The notes below the pieces were generated by a model. The model did no database searches. It was not told the DNA's origin and saw only the letters and a program-made list of their open reading frames with translations. Shown here one piece after another: positions 53,715 to 62,460 of a stretch of 64,000 nt of DNA (positions are counted from its first letter, which is position 1; each line of letters opens with the position of its first letter). The DNA lies in NCBI RefSeq assembly GCF_001263335.1, contig NZ_LGVW01000011.1, forward strand, positions 87,111-151,110, in the 5' to 3' direction. The stretch is from Dichelobacter nodosus (lineage in GTDB: Bacteria > Pseudomonadota > Gammaproteobacteria > Cardiobacteriales > Cardiobacteriaceae). A program made the translations under genes and the position numbers.

Positions 53715-54872
53715 ATGCTTCATCATAATCCGCATATTGCGCTGATTGCTGGCGAACGCTCTGGCGATCGTTTGGGCGCGCCGTTAATAGCAGCGCTGCG
53801 CGCGCATTTTCCGCAGGCGCGTTTTACGGGAATCGGCGGCGAATTAATGCAGGCGGCAGGATTAGAATCGTTTGCTGATATGAATCGTTTATCGGTGATG
53901 GGTTTTTCTGAAGTATTGTTACATTTAAGCGATATTTGGCAGTTAAAAAACGATTTATTGCAACGCTGGCAGGCGGATCGTCCGGATTTATTTATCGGCA
54001 TTGATGCGCCGGATTTTACGCTGCGCATTGCCGCGGCATTACATCAACATGGCGTGCAAACCGTGCATTACGTCAGCCCTTCTTTGTGGGCGTGGAAAGC
54101 AGGGCGCATTAAACAAATAAAACGCGCGGTTGATCATGTTTTATGTTTATTTCCTTTTGAAACCGACATTTATCATCAACATCACGTGGGCGCAACTTGG
54201 GTGGGTCACCCAATGAAAGATCGCATTAAAACGCAATCGATCGTGCAGGCGCGGCAAAAGTTGGGCATATTTAATGACCATTGTCCCGTGATTGGATTAT
54301 TTTCTGGGTCGCGCGTTCAAGAAATTAAACGGCTTTTGCCAATTTTTCTTGCTGCCGCGCAAAAAATCAAAAGCCATCACCACGATTTAGCGCTGATCAT
54401 TTCTTTGAGCGATAAACGCCACGAGCACTTAATAAAAACGTTGGTAAACAATCGATTATCCAGCACGGAAAACGTTTTTATTTCAAACGCCGACAGCGCG
54501 CTGCTCATGTCCGCCTGTGATGTTTTAATGCTCAAAAGCGGCACGATTACTTTGGAAGCCACATTATTACAACGCCCGATGTTATCGGCGTATCGCGTTC
54601 ACCCGTTAACGGCTTTCATTGCGCGCCGTTTAATAAAAATTCCGCATTTTTCTTTGCCCAATATTTTAGCCGGACGCGCCGTGATTCATGAATGGATTCA
54701 AGAAAATTGTACGCCCGAATATTTAGCGCACGATGCCGAAACCTTATTAACCGATCCTGAAATCCGCGCACAACAATTATCTGCGCTCGCTGAAATTGCA
54801 GAACAGTTGCCGGAAAATGTTTCACAACGTGCGGCGGCGGTGATTGCGGATTTATTAAAGGAAAACAAATGA
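53715..54872 (+). CDS. lpxB: Lipid-A-disaccharide synthase
   Basis: A 385-residue glycosyltransferase (GT19) that joins lipid X and UDP-diacylglucosamine at the inner membrane. IALIAGERSGDRLGAPLI opens the protein. FTGIGGELMQAAGLES, FIGIDAPDFTLRIA, VHYVSPSLWAWKAGRIKQIK and LPNILAG near the end are typical. The GERSGD box is the substrate site. It lies 6 bases after lpxA and overlaps rnhB by 4. Confidence 0.96.
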   Translation: MLHHNPHIALIAGERSGDRLGAPLIAALRAHFPQARFTGIGGELMQAAGLESFADMNRLSVMGFSEVLLHLSDIWQLKNDLLQRWQADRPDLFIGIDAPDFTLRIAAALHQHGVQTVHYVSPSLWAWKAGRIKQIKRAVDHVLCLFPFETDIYHQHHVGATWVGHPMKDRIKTQSIVQARQKLGIFNDHCPVIGLFSGSRVQEIKRLLPIFLAAAQKIKSHHHDLALIISLSDKRHEHLIKTLVNNRLSSTENVFISNADSALLMSACDVLMLKSGTITLEATLLQRPMLSAYRVHPLTAFIARRLIKIPHFSLPNILAGRAVIHEWIQENCTPEYLAHDAETLLTDPEIRAQQLSALAEIAEQLPENVSQRAAAVIADLLKENK

Positions 54873-55438
54873 TTGCTGGCGTTGATGAAGCCGGACGCGG
54901 CGCGTGGATTGGAAACGTTGTTGCTGCAGCGGTGATTTTGCCCAACGATTATGATTTACCCGATTTAACCGACAGCAAAAAATTAAGCGCCGCCAAACGC
55001 GAGCGATTGTGCGCAGCGATTTATGAACAAGCGATTGCGGTTGCTTGTGCGTGGTGTTCGCCGGAAGAAATCGATCAACTTAATATTCATTACGCCACTT
55101 TATGCGCGATGAAAAAAGCGGTGATCACATTAAAAGTTGCGCCGACCGAAGTTTTGATTGATGGCAAATTTGCGCCAGAACTTCCTTTTCCCACGCGGAC
55201 GATAATTGGCGGCGATGCGCTGGAGCCTGCCATTTCTGCCGCCTCAATCGTGGCAAAAGTCACGCGGGATAAACAAATGATTGCATTAGATGCGTTGTAT
55301 CCGGATTATGGTTTTGCGGCGCATAAAGGTTACGGTACGCAAAAACATCAGCAAGCTTTGCGTCAATTCGGCGTTTTGCCGCTGCACCGCCGTTCTTATG
55401 CGCCCATTGCGGCTTTGTTAAAAAACAATAAAAAATAA
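54869..55438 (+). CDS. rnhB: Ribonuclease HII
   Basis: A 189-residue enzyme that cuts RNA in DNA:RNA hybrids, including single ribonucleotides. The catalytic acidic set is seen at IAGVDEAGRGAWIGN (Asp and Glu at residues 5-6), VLIDGKFAP near 92 and SIVAKVTRDKQM near 128. The usual GPL after GRG is AWI here, a small deviation. It starts on the lpxB stop (ATGA) and is followed by dnaE after 34 bases. Confidence 0.94.
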   Translation: MIAGVDEAGRGAWIGNVVAAAVILPNDYDLPDLTDSKKLSAAKRERLCAAIYEQAIAVACAWCSPEEIDQLNIHYATLCAMKKAVITLKVAPTEVLIDGKFAPELPFPTRTIIGGDALEPAISAASIVAKVTRDKQMIALDALYPDYGFAAHKGYGTQKHQQALRQFGVLPLHRRSYAPIAALLKNNKK

Positions 55439-55472
55439 TTGTGCCACATCAGTGGTTTGGAGAATTTCAATC

Positions 55473-58400
55473 ATGGTTGATTATGTGCCTTTGCATGTTC
55501 ATAGCGAATATTCTTTAAATGATAGTTTGCTGCGCATTCACGACATTGTCGCGTTTGCGCAAACGCATGATTTAACAAGCATTGCTTTGACCGATCGCAA
55601 TAATTTATACGCGGCTATCAAATTTTATCAATGCGCGCGGCGGGCAAAAATCAAACCAATTTTGGGCTGTGATTTAAGCATTCGCGATGAAGTAGGGCAG
55701 ATTCATCAATTGATTTTATTGGCGCAAAATGCTTTGGGTTTTCGGCATTTATGTGAACTCGTCAGCTTTGCTTATACGCACGATCAAACGCCTAACGAAA
55801 TTGCCGTTGATAAAACGCGTTTAACCGCCGAACAATGTCAAGGACTCATTGCCTTATCCGGCGGCGAAGAAGGCGATGTTGGCAAAGCAATTGCACGCGG
55901 CGACCGTAAACACGCTCTACAATGCGCCACACATTGGCAAAAGATTTTTTCTAATCGTTTTTATTTGCAAATTGCGCGTTTTGGGCAAACAGAGCCCCCG
56001 TTATTCAGTCAAAATTTAGCAGAAATCGGGCAAAAATTACGCATTGCCGCGGTGGCGACCAATCTCGCTTGTTTTAAAACCGCTGCCGATTTTGATTATC
56101 ACGAAGCGCGGGTGTGCATTGCTTCCGGCGATACCATCGATAATCCCAAACGTGTGCGCCGTTTTACACCGCAGCATCATTTGCGCGCGCCGCAAGATTT
56201 AGCGCAAATTTTTGCCGATGCGCCGCAATTATTAGTAAATACCGAATTGATCGCGCAACGTTGCAACGTCGTTTTATCTTTGGGAAAACATTATTTACCG
56301 GATTTTCCGCTGCCAGAATGTATTGATATTGAACGTTATTTAGTGCAAGAAGCCGAGCGCGGATTAGAAGAGCGCCTCGTGCAATTATTTCCCGATCCCC
56401 AAATCCGCGCCGAAAAAACCGCGCTTTATCAGGAACGTTTGCAAACGGAATTAGCAGTTATTAACCGCATGCAATTTCCAGGGTATTTTTTGATTGTGGC
56501 TGATTTTATTCAGTGGGCAAAAAATCACGATGTGCCCGTCGGGCCCGGACGCGGATCGGGCGCGGGATCTTTGGTTGCTTTTTGCTTAAAAATCACCGAA
56601 TTGGATCCGATGGCGTACGATTTATTGTTCGAACGTTTTTTAAATCCCGAACGCGTTTCAATGCCCGACTTTGACGTTGATTTTTGCATGAATAAACGTG
56701 ATGACGTAATTCGTTACGTTGCTGACAAATATGGGCACGATAAAGTCTCGCAAATCGCGACGCACGGCACGATGGCGGCAAAAGCCGTTATTCGCGATGT
56801 GGGACGCGTTTTGTCACTTCCGTATCCCGTCGTCGATAAAATCTCCAAAATGGTGCCCAATACTTTGGGCGTTACTTTGCCCGATGCTTTAGGTAAAACG
56901 GAAAAATCACGCACGCACCCCGAATTTTTTTCCGCGGAATTGACAAAACGTTATGAAGAGGACGAAGAAGTTAAATATTTAATCGATATCGCGCTACCTT
57001 TGGAGGGTTTGGCGCGCAACGTTGGCAAACACGCCGGCGGTGTCGTCATTGCGCCAACCACGTTAACCGATTTTTCCGCGCTATATTGCGAACACGCCGG
57101 CAGCGCGCTGGTGACACAATTTGATAAAGAAGATATTGAAGCGGCGGGATTGGTTAAATTTGACTTTTTGGGTTTGCGCACGCTGACCGTCATCGATTGG
57201 GCGGTGCAAAACGTCAATCAATATGCGCCGGCAAACGAAAAATTAGATATACGCCAAATTCGTGATGACGATGAAGCGACGTTTCAATTATTAAAATCCG
57301 GCAAAACGACTGCCGTTTTCCAGCTGGAATCGTCGGGCATGAAAAATTTGATTGCCAAATTGCAGCCGGATAATTTTGAAGATTTGATTGCTTTGGTGGC
57401 GTTATTTCGTCCCGGACCTTTGCAATCTGGCATGGTTGATGATTTTATCAATCGCAAACATGGACGGGCGAAAGTGGTTTATCCGCACCCAGCGCTTGCC
57501 GAAATTTTGAAAAATACGTACGGCGTCATGGTTTACCAAGAGCAAGTAATGCAAGTTGCGCAAATTTTGGCAAAGTACAGTTTGGGCGAAGCTGATTTAT
57601 TGCGCCGCGCGATGGGTAAGAAAAAGCCCGAGGAAATGGCAAAACAAAAAGGCACGTTTGTAGCGCGCGCGAGTGCCGGCGGCGTTGATGAACAAGTTGC
57701 TATTGATATCTTTGATTTAATGGCAAAATTTGCGGAATATGGTTTTAATAAGTCGCATTCCGCGGCTTATGCTTTATTGTCTTATCAAACGGCTTGGTTA
57801 AAAGCGCATTATCCGGCGGCATTTATGGCAGCGGTGTTGACTTCCGAAATGGATAAAACCGAAAAAATCGTTTTATTGATTGATGAATGCCATGAAATGG
57901 GATTGCGGATTTTGCCGCCGTCTATTAATCATTCGGCTTATGATTTTACGATTAATCAACAAGGCGAAATTCTTTTCGGTTTGGGCGCTATTAAAGGCGT
58001 GGGGCAAGCGGTGATTGAACAAATATTAGCCGAACGCCGCCGCGGTGGTGCGTTTCAATCGTTGACGGATTTATGCCAACGGCTTGATTTAAAAACATTA
58101 AAACGCAAAACGCTTGAAACCTTGATTTACGCCGGCGCGTTTGATCTCATCGAAAAAAACCGCGGTGCCTTATTTGCCGTATTGCCGCAGGCGTTAAAAT
58201 TAGCCGAACAATATCATCAAGATAAAAAGAATCGTCAAACGAATATGTTTAGTTTGTTAGATGCCGCGCATTGTGAAGCGCATTTGGCGCTTAATCCGGA
58301 AAACAGTTGGCAGCCGCAGCAACAATTAATGTGGGAAAAATCGGTTTTAGGTTTATTTTTAAGCGGTCACCCTGCACAAGTTGCCGCGGAAATGATTCGC

Positions 58401-59000
58401 CCAATTTGCCCGAAAAACATCGCCGAAATTCAGCACGAACTCAATCAAAAAACGCCGCATCAAGGCGAATATCACTTTTTTTATCTGGGCGGATTACTCG
58501 TTGATAAACGCAATATCACCAGCAAAAAAGGCAAAAATTTTTGTTTTATCACCATAGACGATTGCAGCGGCAAAATAGAAATCGCGGTGCCGGAAGAATT
58601 ATTGCAAACGGAAAATGCGGCATTAGAACGCGATACGCTGATTATTGCCCAAATTAAAGCGCGGTTTGTGGTCAATGAACAATCAGAAAATTGGCGCTAC
58701 ACGCTCGCCCATATTTATACGGTAGACGATGCGCGTTATCAATTAGCGACTGATGTTAAAATTGAAAGCGAAATCAACGCATTAACGCCACAATTTTTAA
58801 ACGCATTAGCATCGTGGCGCCGCGCTGATGATGACGAATCAACCGCCGGCGTAACGCTTTATTTTGCCTTGCGTTTAGAACAAGAAGCGGTTGCCGCAAG
58901 CATTCGTTTGGGCGGACGTTATCGTTTTGATCGCACGATTTTTACAGATTTAGCGCATCATTTCGGCAGTCAAAATATTCATATGCATTACCGCATCTAA
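55473..59000 (+). CDS. dnaE: DNA polymerase III alpha subunit
   Basis: The 1175-residue replicative polymerase. The PHP domain starts with VPLHVHSEYSLNDSLLR (about residues 4-20). The palm has the catalytic Asp pair in MPDFDVDFC (near 400), preceded by PVGPGRGSGAGSLVAFCL. Finger motifs KTTAVFQLESSGM, LFRPGPLQSGMVDDFI and YQEQVMQVAQ follow. The C-terminal part includes the tandem HhH and an OB fold from about 980. The start is ATG at 55473; an in-frame GTG at 55452 gives a non-family tail. It converges with mfd with only 5 bases between the stops. Confidence 0.97.
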   Translation: MVDYVPLHVHSEYSLNDSLLRIHDIVAFAQTHDLTSIALTDRNNLYAAIKFYQCARRAKIKPILGCDLSIRDEVGQIHQLILLAQNALGFRHLCELVSFAYTHDQTPNEIAVDKTRLTAEQCQGLIALSGGEEGDVGKAIARGDRKHALQCATHWQKIFSNRFYLQIARFGQTEPPLFSQNLAEIGQKLRIAAVATNLACFKTAADFDYHEARVCIASGDTIDNPKRVRRFTPQHHLRAPQDLAQIFADAPQLLVNTELIAQRCNVVLSLGKHYLPDFPLPECIDIERYLVQEAERGLEERLVQLFPDPQIRAEKTALYQERLQTELAVINRMQFPGYFLIVADFIQWAKNHDVPVGPGRGSGAGSLVAFCLKITELDPMAYDLLFERFLNPERVSMPDFDVDFCMNKRDDVIRYVADKYGHDKVSQIATHGTMAAKAVIRDVGRVLSLPYPVVDKISKMVPNTLGVTLPDALGKTEKSRTHPEFFSAELTKRYEEDEEVKYLIDIALPLEGLARNVGKHAGGVVIAPTTLTDFSALYCEHAGSALVTQFDKEDIEAAGLVKFDFLGLRTLTVIDWAVQNVNQYAPANEKLDIRQIRDDDEATFQLLKSGKTTAVFQLESSGMKNLIAKLQPDNFEDLIALVALFRPGPLQSGMVDDFINRKHGRAKVVYPHPALAEILKNTYGVMVYQEQVMQVAQILAKYSLGEADLLRRAMGKKKPEEMAKQKGTFVARASAGGVDEQVAIDIFDLMAKFAEYGFNKSHSAAYALLSYQTAWLKAHYPAAFMAAVLTSEMDKTEKIVLLIDECHEMGLRILPPSINHSAYDFTINQQGEILFGLGAIKGVGQAVIEQILAERRRGGAFQSLTDLCQRLDLKTLKRKTLETLIYAGAFDLIEKNRGALFAVLPQALKLAEQYHQDKKNRQTNMFSLLDAAHCEAHLALNPENSWQPQQQLMWEKSVLGLFLSGHPAQVAAEMIRPICPKNIAEIQHELNQKTPHQGEYHFFYLGGLLVDKRNITSKKGKNFCFITIDDCSGKIEIAVPEELLQTENAALERDTLIIAQIKARFVVNEQSENWRYTLAHIYTVDDARYQLATDVKIESEINALTPQFLNALASWRRADDDESTAGVTLYFALRLEQEAVAASIRLGGRYRFDRTIFTDLAHHFGSQNIHMHYRI

Positions 59001-59005
59001 AGGTT

Positions 59006-62000
59006 TTATAAAATAATTTCCTGCGCCGGCGTGACGATTTCGGTTAATAATTTTTGCAAATGTACGCGTTTTTCAGCAAACGTGGACGCTTCTTCCAATA
59101 AAATGCGCACGGAAGTTGGCGCGGTCATTTTGTAGCATTGTGGATCGCGTTGTAATTTTTCGATAAGTTTATTGGCATCAATCGTTGCCGTCGGCAAAAA
59201 TTGAAGTTCAATGGTTTTAGTTTGCAAACGAATTTTTTCAATACCGATTAATTGTGCGTAAACGTGCAAACGCGCTTTATAGCATAAATTCTGCGCCAAA
59301 ACCGGCAAACTGCCAAAGCGGTCGCTTAATTCAATCATCACGTCATCAATTTCAGCGATGCTTTTCGCGCGCGCCAAACGATGATAAAGCGTTAAACGAA
59401 TTTGCGGATCAAAAACGTACGTATCCGGCAATAAAGCCGCTTCACCAATATCAATTTGATAACGAACGGCAATTTCTTCTTGATTAAAATCCTGTCCAGA
59501 TTTGAGCGCCGCGGTGGCGCGTTCGAGCAAATCAAGATAATAACTCATACCGATTTGTTGAATTTGTCCGCTTTGTTCATCGCCTAAAATTTCGCCGGCG
59601 CCCCGAATTTCTAAATCTTGACTGGCGAGCAAAAATCCTGCGCCCAAACTGTCTAATTCGGTAAACGCCGAAAGCCGTCTTTGCGCGTCTTTATTGAGCG
59701 TTTGCCACGCCGGCGTAATTAAATAAGCATAAGCTTGATGATGACTGCGTCCCACGCGTCCGCGTAATTGATGCAACTGCGCTAAACCTAATTTATCGGC
59801 GCGGTTAATGATGATTGTATTCGCGTTAGGGATATCGATGCCGCTTTCGATAATCGTGCTTGCGACTAATAAATCGTAATGGCGGTTATAAAAATCTTGC
59901 ATGATTTTTTCGAGCGCGCGTTCGCGTAATTGCCCGTGCGCTACTGCAATGCGCGCTTGTGGTAATTGTTCTGATAAAGCGCGCGCGATGCGATCAATGC
60001 TGGAGACGTCATTATGCAGGAAATAAATTTGACCGCCGCGGTTGAGTTCACGCTCACAAGCTTCTTCAATCACGATGGGATCGTATTGACTGATAATGGT
60101 TTGAATGGATTGTCTGCCGGCGGGGGCGGTAGCGATGATCGATAAATCGCGTAAACCCGAAAGCGCCAGATTAAGCGTGCGCGGTATCGGCGTTGCCGTT
60201 AACGTCAACAAATTCACATCGGCGCGCAAACTTTTTAACGCTTCTTTGTGTTTTACGCCAAAACGGTGTTCTTCATCAACAATCACTAATCCTAATCGCG
60301 CAAATGCGATATCTTTTTGCAGCAAACGATGCGTTCCAATCACGATATCAATCGTGCCGTCGCGCAATGATTGCACGATAGCGCGTTGTTCTGCCGGCGT
60401 TTTAAAACGACTGATGGCAGCAATGCGAACGGCGATATGAGAAAAACGATCTAAAAAATTATGCACATGTTGATCGGCAAGCAAAGTGGTTGGCGTGATA
60501 ATCGCGCATTGATAACCGGCTAAAACGGCAGCATAAGCCGCGCGCATCGCAACTTCCGTTTTCCCAAAACCAACGTCGCCGCAAACGATTCTATCCATGG
60601 GTTTTGCTTGCTGTAAATCGTTTAACACGGCATCGATGGCAGCTTGTTGATCGGGCGTTGTTTCATATTCAAATTGTTGGGCAAAATCCGCGAGCATGTG
60701 CGGATCGAATGTTAAAGCCTGCGCTGATGCAGCTTCGCGGGCGGCATAAATTGCTAATAATTCGGCGGCAGTATCGCGGGCGGTTTGTTGCGCCTTTTTT
60801 TTCGCGTTTTGCCAAACTTTGCCGCCTAATTCGTGCAGCGGTGCGTTTTCGGACGCCGTGCCGCTGTATTTACTGATGAGATCTAAATCGCTGATGGCAA
60901 CAAATAAACGCGCTCCTTTAGCGTATTCAATCACCAGCATTTCGTCATCATCGATCATTTCCAAACCGCGATAACGTCCAACGCCGTGATCGATATGTAC
61001 CACGGGTGCGCCGAGCGTTAAATCTTGCAAACTTTGAATGATGGCGCCGGCATCTTTATGTTTATTTTGCCGATAATTCGGCGTGGTGTGGCTGCCGTGG
61101 CGATCGGTTTCTGCTAAATGCGTGATACCGTCAGCGCAAAAACTATATTGCAGCGGCGAAATGCATAAAGCCGGATAATTTTTCGGCGGCAATTCATCGC
61201 TGATCAAACACTGCGGATATTCTTGGTATAAACGATCAAACCAATATTCCCGCAATCCTTGACTGGAAAAATGGAGCACGGCACGTTCAGCAGTAGCGAA
61301 TTGTTCCAACCATTGTTGTCCGCGCGGCGTTTCATCAGAAAAGGGCAGGGCAGTGCAGCGGTTTTTCGGCATGTGAGTAGGCAAGGTTGCCAATCGTTCT
61401 TGAAGTTCCTGCGGTGAAAACCAAAGTTGTTCCGGCGCTAATAAACTGTTTTCACGCAAATGATTGAGCCGTTGATAACGTTTGTGACAATAATCGTCGT
61501 GATTTTGCAAAGAAACGGCGAGTTCATCGGCGGGAATGTAGCAAGTATTGGACGGAAAATAATCCAATAAATGCGCGGTTTCATCGAAAAAAAGCGGTAG
61601 ATAATATTCTAATCCTTGCGGTGTGCGTCCTTCCGAAAGGCTTTGATAGATGCCGCTTTGATGAATGTGTTCGCCAAAATACTGGCGCGCAGATTGCCGA
61701 AAACAAACGCGTCCAGCATCGGAAAGATCGAGTTCTCGCGCCGGTAAAATCGATAGTTGCTGACATTTTTTTAAAGTGAGTTGCGTTTTGAGATCAAAAA
61801 AGCGAATGGAATCAATCTCATCATCTAACCATTCCAAACGAATTGGCGTTTGGGCTGCCATGGGAAAGAGATCAACGATATTGCCGCGCGTGGCATATTC
61901 GCCTTTTTCTGAAATGAAATGAGTGCTTTGGTAACCGGCTTGCAGTAGGCGGTTAATGACGGTTTTTTGCGCGATGTGATCACCGACGGCACAATGTATG

Positions 62001-62335
62001 CCGAATTTATCTAAATGAGTTTGTGGGCAAAGACGTTGCCGAAAGGCGCTGGTGCTGGTGATGACGATGCCTTGCGTTAACGTGGGCAGTTCCGCTAATA
62101 CGCGAATGCGCTCCGAAACTAAATCAGGGTGCGGCGTGTAGTGATCGTAGGGCAGGGTTTCCCAATCAGAAAAGTAATAAAGTGTTTGTTGCCATGCGCT
62201 GTTTTTTAACCAAAACATGAGGTTATCGTAAAGATATTGCGCCCAAACGGCATCGGGAGCGACGATGAGGTGAACGTGTTTGGGTAATAAATGGTGCGCA
62301 AGATTGTAGGCAAGATGCTTGAATTTTTCGGTCAT
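59006..62335 (-). CDS. mfd: Transcription-repair coupling factor
   Basis: A 1109-residue ATP-dependent translocase that removes stalled RNA polymerase and recruits UvrA. The UvrB-like N-terminal domains (about 1-350) begin with DWETLPYDHYTPHPD. The RNA polymerase-interacting domain has PVVHIDHGVGRYRGLEMI (about 460). The helicase motifs are GDVGFGKTEVA (Walker A), IVDEEHRFG (DEEH box), TATPIPRTLN and QLRGRVGRS. The TRCF C-terminal domain ends the protein. The start is taken as ATG 62335 because the earlier ATG at 62359 lies inside the likely -10 box. There is no clear Shine-Dalgarno. Confidence 0.95.
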   Translation of the reverse strand: MTEKFKHLAYNLAHHLLPKHVHLIVAPDAVWAQYLYDNLMFWLKNSAWQQTLYYFSDWETLPYDHYTPHPDLVSERIRVLAELPTLTQGIVITSTSAFRQRLCPQTHLDKFGIHCAVGDHIAQKTVINRLLQAGYQSTHFISEKGEYATRGNIVDLFPMAAQTPIRLEWLDDEIDSIRFFDLKTQLTLKKCQQLSILPARELDLSDAGRVCFRQSARQYFGEHIHQSGIYQSLSEGRTPQGLEYYLPLFFDETAHLLDYFPSNTCYIPADELAVSLQNHDDYCHKRYQRLNHLRENSLLAPEQLWFSPQELQERLATLPTHMPKNRCTALPFSDETPRGQQWLEQFATAERAVLHFSSQGLREYWFDRLYQEYPQCLISDELPPKNYPALCISPLQYSFCADGITHLAETDRHGSHTTPNYRQNKHKDAGAIIQSLQDLTLGAPVVHIDHGVGRYRGLEMIDDDEMLVIEYAKGARLFVAISDLDLISKYSGTASENAPLHELGGKVWQNAKKKAQQTARDTAAELLAIYAAREAASAQALTFDPHMLADFAQQFEYETTPDQQAAIDAVLNDLQQAKPMDRIVCGDVGFGKTEVAMRAAYAAVLAGYQCAIITPTTLLADQHVHNFLDRFSHIAVRIAAISRFKTPAEQRAIVQSLRDGTIDIVIGTHRLLQKDIAFARLGLVIVDEEHRFGVKHKEALKSLRADVNLLTLTATPIPRTLNLALSGLRDLSIIATAPAGRQSIQTIISQYDPIVIEEACERELNRGGQIYFLHNDVSSIDRIARALSEQLPQARIAVAHGQLRERALEKIMQDFYNRHYDLLVASTIIESGIDIPNANTIIINRADKLGLAQLHQLRGRVGRSHHQAYAYLITPAWQTLNKDAQRRLSAFTELDSLGAGFLLASQDLEIRGAGEILGDEQSGQIQQIGMSYYLDLLERATAALKSGQDFNQEEIAVRYQIDIGEAALLPDTYVFDPQIRLTLYHRLARAKSIAEIDDVMIELSDRFGSLPVLAQNLCYKARLHVYAQLIGIEKIRLQTKTIELQFLPTATIDANKLIEKLQRDPQCYKMTAPTSVRILLEEASTFAEKRVHLQKLLTEIVTPAQEIIL

Positions 62336-62357
62336 GGTCTTGTAAGCAAAAGGCACC

Positions 62358-62363
62358 ATTATA
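62358..62363 (-). promoter_or_regulatory. Consensus -10 box of mfd
   Basis: On the minus strand TATAAT is a perfect -10 hexamer, followed by GGTGCC. The -35 is poor. It predicts a start near 62351 and a leader of about 16 bases. Confidence 0.5.
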
Positions 62364-62409
62364 GCGGTTTGGCAGTAATTCGGCGTAAAAACGCGTTGTA
62401 AATAAGCAT

Positions 62410-62436
62410 AAAAAACGCTCCCCGAAGGGAGCGTTT
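62410..62436 (-). terminator. Strong terminator of the repetitive surface-protein gene
   Basis: AAACGCTCCC (62413-62422) pairs with GGGAGCGTTT (62427-62436). On the minus strand the loop is TTCG closed by C-G, a very stable tetraloop, and six T residues follow (62410-62415). It ends the gene stopping at 62461. Confidence 0.9.
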
Positions 62437-62460
62437 AGTTAAAGTGAAAGAAAATCAGAT

